Origin: JBDRLV01 sp043812755
Lineage (GTDB): Bacteria; Patescibacteriota; Patescibacteriia; UBA9934; GWF2-40-263
NCBI GenBank assembly: GCA_043812755.1
Contig: JBDRLV010000050.1
Span: 1 to 21,927 of the forward strand
Direction of reading: 5' to 3'
DNA length: 21,927 nt
The notes below the pieces were generated by a model that was not told where the DNA came from, made no database searches, and saw nothing but the letters and a program-made list of their open reading frames with translations. A program made the position numbers and the translations under genes. Shown in pieces: positions 7,798-14,100 of this stretch; the stretch's first letter is position 1, and every line of letters starts with the position of its first letter.

Positions 7798-7854
7798 AAA
7801 GAGATCCCTCGACTTCGTTCACTCGCAGACTCGTTCACTTCGCTCGGGATGACA
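7798..7854 (+). repeat. related dispersed repeat, copy C, facing copy B
   Basis: The sequence aaagagatccctcgacttcg, followed by a GGGATGACA end, is a diverged relative of copies A and B (shared agagat-cctc, gactcg and tcggRATGACA segments). It lies head to head with copy B across about 13 bases. Together 7711-7854 form a long imperfect inverted repeat between the tsaD stop and udk. Confidence 0.75.
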
Positions 7855-7858
7855 ACTA

Positions 7859-8932
7859 CTAGCTTACCAACCTCCAATTCGGATCAGCTTTCACATCTTT
7901 CCAAGAAACAAATTCTTTTTCCTTTGCATGATAATACGCTGCCACACCAATCATTGCCGCATTATCCATAGCGTATTTTATATCAGGAGTTAAAAATTCG
8001 CAACTAGGAAATTTATTTTTCAATTCTTGCTTCATTGTTTTGCGAAGTTTTTTGTTTGCACTAACTCCACCAACTAGTAATACTGTTTTTGGATTATATT
8101 TTTCAACGGCTCGTAAAGTTTTTTGTACTAAAACATCAATTATGGCTTGCTCAAAACTAGCGCAGAAGTTTTGCATTTCTGAAGTCTGAAGTCTGAAGTC
8201 CGGAGTCTGCTTTTTTAGCCAGTAGAGTGCTGCTGTTTTTAAACCGGAAAAACTGAAATCAAAATTATCAGAATTTAACATTGGTCTTGGAAAATCAATC
8301 TCATCTGGATTTCCTTTTTGTGCAAATTCAGAAATTTTTGGTCCACCTGGATAATCAAAACCAACTAGTTTTGCAACTTTGTCAAAACATTCTCCAGCTG
8401 CGTCATCTCTTGTTGCACCAATGCGTTCATATTTGCCATGATCTTTCATTAAAATTAATTCTGTATGGCCGCCGGAAACCGTCAGGCAGAGCACATCTGA
8501 CATCTGACACCTAACATTTGACTTTTCAATTTCAACTGAATGGATATGTCCTTCAATGTGGTTTACGGCTACTAGTGGCACATCCCAAAGATAGGAAAGT
8601 GTTTTTGCTGCCTCTACTCCAACAATTAGACCTGTAATCAGGCCTGGACCAGAAGTGACAGCTATTACATCAGGCTTCTCTATTTCTTTTTTTGTAAGCC
8701 TTGTAAGCTTTGTGGGTCTTGTAAGCTTTTTTGTCATGACTTCCTCAATCAATGGCAGAATGTTCTCAGCATGCATTCTCCCTGCTACCTCTGGAACAAC
8801 CCCACCATATTTTTTATGTACCTCAATTTGACTTGCTGTTTTTTCAGAAAGTATTTTAAAATTATTGCCTTTTGCTTCAATTAAAGCCACTGAAGTATCA
8901 TCACACGAACTTTCAATTGCAAGTATTTTCAT
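7859..8932 (-). CDS. tsaD: TsaD/Kae1/Gcp-family tRNA N6-threonylcarbamoyladenosine transferase subunit
   Basis: The protein is 357 aa, somewhat longer than the usual 335-340. TsaD transfers the threonylcarbamoyl group onto A37 of ANN-decoding tRNAs, normally with TsaB and TsaE. Family marks are the N-terminal ILAIESSCDDTS, the metal-binding HIEGH (H125, H129), VSGGHTELI, DDAAGECFDKVAKLVG, FSFSGLKTA, and YAMDNAAMIG with D323. Three stretches look like insertions made of tandem repeat DNA: residues about 69-81 (LTRPTKLTRLTK), 138-147 (from SNVRCQMSDV) and 242-254 (QTPDFRLQTSEMQ). They keep the frame and fall between conserved motifs, so the enzyme may still work. The gene starts divergently from fic. 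Confidence 0.95.
   Translation of the reverse strand: MKILAIESSCDDTSVALIEAKGNNFKILSEKTASQIEVHKKYGGVVPEVAGRMHAENILPLIEEVMTKKLTRPTKLTRLTKKEIEKPDVIAVTSGPGLITGLIVGVEAAKTLSYLWDVPLVAVNHIEGHIHSVEIEKSNVRCQMSDVLCLTVSGGHTELILMKDHGKYERIGATRDDAAGECFDKVAKLVGFDYPGGPKISEFAQKGNPDEIDFPRPMLNSDNFDFSFSGLKTAALYWLKKQTPDFRLQTSEMQNFCASFEQAIIDVLVQKTLRAVEKYNPKTVLLVGGVSANKKLRKTMKQELKNKFPSCEFLTPDIKYAMDNAAMIGVAAYYHAKEKEFVSWKDVKADPNWRLVS
8178..8210. repeat. heptamer array (TCTGAAG) inside tsaD
   Basis: Units are tctgaag (three times), tccggag and a partial tctgc. Read on the coding strand it makes QTPDFRLQTSEMQ. It is the same class of period-7 array that elsewhere in the window is intergenic. Confidence 0.75.
8493..8522. 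repeat. heptamer array (ACATCTG) inside tsaD
   Basis: Four 7-base units are acatctg, acatctg, acaccta and acatttg, followed by a partial ac. Translated on the minus strand it makes most of SNVRCQMSDV, lying between the HIEGH motif and VSGGHTE. Confidence 0.75.
8692..8727. repeat. 9-base-period array (TTGTAAGCT) inside tsaD
   Basis: Units ttgtaagcc, ttgtaagct, ttgtgggtc and ttgtaagct encode a 3-residue-period peptide (LTR, PTK, LTR, LTK) in a TsaD loop upstream of the conserved TSGPGLITG. The period is 9, not 7, so it preserves the frame for any copy number. Confidence 0.7.
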
Positions 8933-8940
8933 ATGAGGTT

Positions 8941-8946
8941 ATTCTA
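8941..8946 (-). promoter_or_regulatory. candidate -10 element (TAGAAT) for tsaD
   Basis: On the minus strand TAGAAT ends 8 bases before the tsaD ATG, predicting a leader of only one or two bases. There is no Shine-Dalgarno sequence and no good -35 hexamer. Confidence 0.35.
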
Positions 8947-8986
8947 GCAGAGAATTGCTTTTTTTTCCAGACTTAATTCGTACCAC

Positions 8987-9015
8987 TTGACAAGCTTTTA
9001 TGTTTCATATATAAT
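8987..9015 (+). promoter_or_regulatory. sigma-70-type promoter upstream of fic
   Basis: A perfect TTGACA (8987-8992), an exact 17-bp spacer and a perfect TATAAT (9010-9015) are present. The predicted start is about 9022, giving a leader of about 34 bases before the fic ATG at 9056. The leader has no purine-rich ribosome binding site. Confidence 0.85.
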
Positions 9016-9055
9016 CATACATAATTAAATATAGTTAAAATATTCAATTAAACCT

Positions 9056-10129
9056 ATGGTAAAAATAACAAGATTAGACAAAAGATTAACTTTAAAACCA
9101 CAAACAATGCACAGGGTTTATGCTTTGATTTCTGAAATTGATGAGCTTAAAGGTCAGTGGAAAATGGGAACTAACTTATCCCCTCAAACTCTAGGTCGTT
9201 TAAAAAAGTCAGTAATAATTACATCCACTGGAGCTTCTACTCGTATAGAGGGGGCTATTTTGAGTGATGAAGAGGTAGAAAAACTTTTGGGTGGGTTAAA
9301 AATACAAAAACTAAAAACTCGCGACGAGCAAGAGGTAGCTGGCTACGGTGAGCTTTTAACTAATATTTTTGATTCACACAAAAACTTAAAATTAACAGAG
9401 AGCACTATTAAACATTTCCATAAAGAATTACTTAAATATTCTGACAAAGATCAAGGACATTTTGGGGATTATAAAAATAGTACTAATAGAGTTGAGGCAA
9501 TAGACCAAGATGGAAAAATAGTCGGAGTTTTATTTGACCCAACTCCACCTCATTTAGTTAACAAAGAAATGCAAGAATTAATTTCTTGGACAAATCAAAA
9601 TATAAAAGATAAAGATGTGCATTCTCTAATTATTATAGCTAATTTTATTTTTGAATTTTTGGCCATTCACCCTTTTCAAGATGGTAATGGTAGACTGTCT
9701 AGGATATTAACCAATCTTTTATTACTTAAACAAGGATATGAATTTATGCCTTATACTTCACATGAAAAGTTGGTTGAGGATAATAAAAAAGATTACTATT
9801 TAGCTTTAAACAAAACGCAAAAAACATGGAAGACAAACAAGGAAGATTTATCTCTCTGGCTTTTATTTTTCTTGAAGATATTTTTAGAGCAGACCAAACT
9901 GGCTAATAAACTTATGATCGAAGAATCTATGGAAGTTTTACTGTCTGAAAAACAGTTGTTGATTTGGAATTATATTTTGGAAAACAAAACTATAACTACT
10001 AAAAAAATACGAGAGGATTTAAAAATGCCTACACCTACGATTGTACAGGTACTGAATAAATTGTTGGGGATGAAAAAAATTGAAAGACTCGGTGCTGGAA
10101 GAGGCGTAAGATATAAGTTGATTAAATAA
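9056..10129 (+). CDS. Fic-family protein (class II, self-inhibited AMPylase type) with C-terminal winged helix
   Basis: The 357-aa protein contains the canonical Fic motif HPFQDGNGRLSR at 205-216 with catalytic H205 and the anion-nest N211/G212/R213. Upstream, STRIEG at 61-66 matches the S/T-x(3)-E-G/N inhibition motif of class II Fic enzymes, where the glutamate (E65) blocks ATP binding. The C-terminus (about 300-357) looks like a winged helix (TKKIREDLKMPTPTIVQVL), suggesting DNA binding or autoregulation. Known family members transfer AMP from ATP to target proteins. It is driven by a perfect consensus promoter and is followed after 16 bases by an unknown gene that may belong to the same unit. 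A toxin or regulatory role is inference. Confidence 0.93.
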   Translation: MVKITRLDKRLTLKPQTMHRVYALISEIDELKGQWKMGTNLSPQTLGRLKKSVIITSTGASTRIEGAILSDEEVEKLLGGLKIQKLKTRDEQEVAGYGELLTNIFDSHKNLKLTESTIKHFHKELLKYSDKDQGHFGDYKNSTNRVEAIDQDGKIVGVLFDPTPPHLVNKEMQELISWTNQNIKDKDVHSLIIIANFIFEFLAIHPFQDGNGRLSRILTNLLLLKQGYEFMPYTSHEKLVEDNKKDYYLALNKTQKTWKTNKEDLSLWLLFFLKIFLEQTKLANKLMIEESMEVLLSEKQLLIWNYILENKTITTKKIREDLKMPTPTIVQVLNKLLGMKKIERLGAGRGVRYKLIK

Positions 10130-10145
10130 AAATAATTTTAATTTT

Positions 10146-10667
10146 ATGATTTTAACAAAAAAAGAATCCAAGCTATTTTTTGATTTATACATACCTCTTT
10201 TAGGATATGCTAATAATTATGATGGAAAAAATAAACAAAAAACTATGGCAGAAGCACGAGATATTCTTTATAGCAATAAACAAATTATAGAAGATTTTAT
10301 AAAAGACAATTCTAAAAAATTTAATAAGGAAAAATTAAATATAATAAAAGGTTGGAAGACTTTTATTAAAGATGATTTTGTTCTTATTCGTTCTTTAAAA
10401 AAATATAGTGTGCTTTTAACTATCAAGGGTAGGAAAGCAAGAGCCTATGGAATTTTAGGTATTACAGAACCAGTTGTAGACGTAGCGCTTTATGGTATCG
10501 GCACATATTTGGAAAATATTATTCTCTTACCATGGAAAGATAAAATAATATGGGATGGGCTATGCATACAAAAACCTATCATATTAGGAAATAATTATAT
10601 GAAAAGTTTTACTAGAGAGTACATGCAGATTAAAAAAGCAGGAAATATTATTGAAAAACTCAATTAA
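10146..10667 (+). CDS. hypothetical protein downstream of fic
   Basis: I do not recognise this 173-aa protein with confidence. Its N-terminal half is charged and helical (residues 1-85, with many Lys/Glu), and its C-terminal half carries an aromatic, beta-rich segment. The phrase IILLPWKDKIIWDGLC near 124-139 resembles the L-L-P-[FW]-x-x-K-I-I-[YW]-D-G-L motif I associate with small uncharacterised bacterial proteins. There is no signal peptide or membrane helix. It starts 16 bases after fic and shares its AT-rich composition, so co-transcription is likely. An antitoxin or regulator of Fic is possible but unsupported by any motif. Confidence 0.7.
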   Translation: MILTKKESKLFFDLYIPLLGYANNYDGKNKQKTMAEARDILYSNKQIIEDFIKDNSKKFNKEKLNIIKGWKTFIKDDFVLIRSLKKYSVLLTIKGRKARAYGILGITEPVVDVALYGIGTYLENIILLPWKDKIIWDGLCIQKPIILGNNYMKSFTREYMQIKKAGNIIEKLN

Positions 10668-10743
10668 ATCTATGTTTTTAACTACTCAAAAAAAGACAAG
10701 AAATGAAGAAGGAATTAGCGAGTAATGATAAAAGCTAAACTAA

Positions 10744-10863
10744 ATGATGAATAATATTTTAAAACCTCAACAAAAGATAAACTTATTTAAAAATATCTTC
10801 CGTGGCAGGGAAGATGTTTTTGCAGTACGCTGGGAAAAAGCTGATGAATCTGCTAGTGGTTGA
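10744..10863 (+). pseudogene. truncated N-terminus of a TOTE conflict-system primase/helicase-like protein
   Basis: ATG ATG starts right after an in-frame TAA and reads MMNNILKPQQKINLFKNIFR, then GREDVFAVRWEKADESASG and TGA. The string LFKxIFRGREDVFAVRWE matches, from memory, the N-terminus of the archaeo-eukaryotic primase domain of TOTE conflict systems, where the next residues after SG are normally Y-x-P. The frame ends precisely there, because the TGA is created at the edge of the adjoining hairpin element. Only 39 codons of a protein that is normally several hundred residues remain, and nothing resembling the rest is found downstream. Read as a broken defence gene. Confidence 0.6.
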
Positions 10864-10865
10864 TC

Positions 10866-10913
10866 TGTACCCCAAAAAGTGGACACTTGTTAGTGTCCAC
10901 TTTTTGGGGTACA
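10866..10913. mobile_element. 48-bp miniature element with perfect IS3-like inverted repeats and possible GATC duplication
   Basis: The left arm starts TGTACCCCAAAAAGTGGACA and the right arm is its exact reverse complement; they are separated by a 4-base loop (10888-10891). The outer 4 bases on both sides are GATC, which could be a target duplication. Because GATC is itself a palindrome it also extends the pairing, so total perfect arms are 28 bases (10860-10887 with 10892-10919). The TG...CA ends and the CCCCAAAAAGTGGACAC core resemble terminal repeats of IS3-family elements. No transposase lies inside, so this is either a minimal MITE or an internally deleted IS. Confidence 0.65.
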
Positions 10914-11028
10914 GATCAATGGTAGACCACTCAACTGACCATTGGAACCTTTTCATAGAAGAAATAAGGCAGTGGAGCCTTGTGATTCCATCTGTGTTCA
11001 GTGAAGATTGTGATCTTACTTGTGAGCA

Positions 11029-11057
11029 ATTATAGTCTATTTTAGCGGAAATGTCAA
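11029..11057 (-). promoter_or_regulatory. perfect-consensus leftward promoter without an obvious gene
   Basis: On the minus strand TTGACA (11057-11052) is followed by a 17-bp spacer and TATAAT (11034-11029). The expected start is about 11022. Transcription would run left toward the hairpin element at 10866-10919. The only ORFs in that path are 12 and 57 codons long and unconvincing. Confidence 0.7.
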
Positions 11058-11153
11058 TGTTTTATGTTCCCGATTATATCGGAACAACGGAGCCGACCTA
11101 TCAATCTTGTTCGGACACGGTGGGCATTCCCTATCCTGAACCCCGACTTGACC

Positions 11154-14100
11154 TTACACATCATCATCATATTCTTCTTCGTCTTCATCCTCAAACTCTT
11201 CTTCCCACTCATCACCGTGTCCTTTTCCTTCTGCTTCAAGATAATAACCACTTGCGCGATTATACCCCCCAAGCTTGTAATAGGCTGAATCCATATTAGC
11301 AATTATCAAATCGTTATTGCTCATGCCTTGGACAACATGGGGCAACCCAATTTTAGCCGCTAATTTTTCAATAAACTCACTGAGTTGTTTTTCCAGCTGA
11401 TCTTTATATCGAGAACTGTATGTTGTATCAGCTTCAATGTTATCAACAACAAAAGCGGTGCTATCATCGTTATCAATACCAATCCAACACCAAGCTACAA
11501 CCACAGGAATTCCTTTTTGTTCGTCATAGATAGCTACAATTTGCATACCTAAATCGGTTACATAGTCGGCAATGACACTTTCTGCCCCCATGTGTTCACT
11601 GTCTATGCGGATACAACAATCAGTGTAGTTTCCTAAATAGAGATCCTGATCAGGGTTTCTACTCCATAAACCAATGCGCATTGGTTTCCCGTCCATCCTG
11701 CTTTCTTTCTCGACAAAAATATTGGCTAAAGTTGTCCGGTCGCTATTGTAGTGATCCATATGTTCTCCGACGCGTTCCTGTATTTCTTGCGTTATGGAAT
11801 CAGCCCAATCTGTATTGAGCGCTTGGGTTAAAAGAGGATAAAGTATTGCCTTAAAATTTTCTACACGACTTTCAAGTTTTGCCATGTTTTCTCTAAGTCG
11901 TTGTTTTGCTTTTTTTGTTTTGATTTTGTTTGTCGCTATAAATTTTCTTTTTTCTGCTGGCGTACCATCTTTTTCCTGAGTAAGCTCCACTTCCAGTTGG
12001 ACAATTTCATCATATATCTTAAAAACGGTATTTTTCACGACCTCAAACCCCTTCATGTTGTTATGAATTTTCTTCCAGATTGATATGGTTTTAACTTTTG
12101 CAATCTGTCCCTCCAAATTCCTAATACCTTTTTCGACTCCAGCGGCTTTATCTGAATCACCAAAGCGCTCGGCTTCTTCTCTTTGAGCCATCATTTTTAT
12201 CAATTGCTTTTTCAGTGTATCAATATCTCTTGCCGGAATTTGTGCCGCACTCAATTCCTTTTTATATTCCTCAAGTACCGATGTGATAGTAGCTTTATAA
12301 TGATCAAGGGATGTTTCAATGCGCTTAATTGGTGTTATTATCATTTCTGAAAATGAAACGGCTGTCTCTTGACCAAGATCAAAAAGTTGATCTTCATCAT
12401 ACGTCAGCCACGCTTCGATGTCGACTCCTATTTTCTCCAAAGATCTTAAAATTTCGTCATTACGACGGTAGTCTTTTAATTTTTCCTGCATGCTGATTCG
12501 AAATTCCGGTGAGTCTGCTTCAATATCCAGATTTTCGTCCAAGACCTCGGATTTGAACCGATACATTGTTTCAATGTTTACGCGCGATAATTTATCCAAC
12601 GACCTGAATTTGAAAAGTAATTTATTACCGTACTGTTCATTGTCGATAATCGCCTGTTCCAAAAAAGGATGCTCTTGCAGAATAGAGACAAAGTTTTCAG
12701 ATTGTAACGGCGTGAAGATTGAAATGGCGGCGTCAACCGATGCGACCACGCGTACAGCCAATGCTGGAAATTTTTCTTTCAGTAATTCAAAGTTTTGCGT
12801 GGCCACTGAATTCATAGCAATAATGGTTTCGCCATTCAAATCTGGCAAAAAAACAGTTGCTAATTCACGTGCCTCTTTGGTCTGCTCTTGGTCAGTCAAG
12901 ATTTTCTTGAGCATAGCCAAAGCCATTTCACGTACATCATGGCGTTCTGCAAATTCTTGCGAAATTATGCCTTCTTCTATAAAACCATGTAAACGCTGCA
13001 CGTCTTGGTGTCGTAATGCGGCAAGGAATTTTTCTTCTTGCTGATTCAGCTTCTGTTGTTCAAGAACAGTAACATCAACATCAAGTTTATATTTTTCTTT
13101 CACTGCCATCGATTGCTCTACGTTATGTGCGGACCCCCAACCTGTGTTATTGAGCCATGCACTATAAAGTGCTGTTGCTCCTTCTCGTGTTTTTGCCGGC
13201 GATAAATTAAAAGCGATCGCTAAACCATCTGCCTCCTTATTACAATCATCAATATGCCATTTGCCGAGCACAGGATGGGATTCAATCACATGAGCATTTT
13301 TGGCAAAAAATTCAAACGCCTTAATGGCAAGATCTTCGGCTTGCAAATTATTTAGATCGAACTCTTTCTGAAATTTATAAATTGTTTGAGAAGTCAAAAT
13401 AAGCGGTAGAACCCGCGTATCTTTTGATGCCTCGGGTCCTTTTTCTGCGGCATCTAGTAAAAAATCAAAAACTAATTCACCCGGTACACCCTCATACAAA
13501 CCGAAAAGTTCGTTTAACTTTTTTCGATCCTTAAAAGGGGATCTGATTTTACTAAAAGCTTCTACTTGATCCAAATCTTGTGTTACTCGACGTAATTCAT
13601 CAGCAAACAAATAGTCAATGAGGTGCCCATTTTGCAATGTTTCGGCTGTTTGTACAGCTCTAAACAGAATGTTTACTCCAAACTTATCTTCTTGATGAGA
13701 TCCATATTTGGGTTCCAAATAGTCGCCTTTACGTTCATAGTCCAAGTTCATGCTTTGTCCAATCGAACCGGGGACTTCGAGATATTTTTGTAAGAATGGC
13801 GCAAGGTGCTTGTAAAGTAGTGAGGTGACTTTTTCTTGAAGGACATCGCTCGTAAAAAAGTCCGGGCAATTGCTGAAATCAAGCATCTCAACAAATACTT
13901 TTACCGTGTGTGGATCGGGATATTCTGTAATGGTATCAATGATCAGTTGTTGTTTTAGTGCTGTCATCTCTTCGGAATGCAAGACTGAATCCGGCAAAGC
14001 AAGCGATTTGAATAGCAAAAATTGACGCAATTGTCTATAATCTTTTTTCTCTATAAAATGCTTTACTGCTTGTGTTCTTACCTCGACAGCTTGAGGTGAA

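Larger units (their letters stand above)
10668..11153. other. gene-poor junction region: conflict-system remnant, hairpin element, orphan promoter
   Basis: No complete gene is present. From left to right the region holds a truncated TOTE-like primase start (10744-10863), a 48-bp hairpin element (10866-10913), and about 110 bases without recognised content. A perfect leftward promoter follows (11029-11057). Last comes a GC-richer segment (about 11064-11153) with a bulged hairpin, GTTCC-GAT/ATC-GGAAC, directly past the stop of the giant gene. I found no tRNA or tmRNA in it. Confidence 0.6.

Noticed and set aside
10783..10956. 57-codon leftward ORF downstream of the orphan promoter
   Set aside because: It also crosses the palindrome and ends antisense to the conflict-gene fragment; its composition looks accidental.
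10802..11035. 77-codon forward ORF across the hairpin
   Set aside because: It reads through a perfect palindrome, overlaps the recognisable TOTE-like fragment in another frame, and has no family resemblance.
11058..11153. tRNA, tmRNA or att core after the giant gene
   Set aside because: No cloverleaf, no T-loop consensus and no CCA end could be drawn on either strand.
11051..11302. several 74-82-codon ORFs over the 3' end of the second giant gene
   Set aside because: They are alternative frames of the giant gene's acidic tail and its downstream structured segment.
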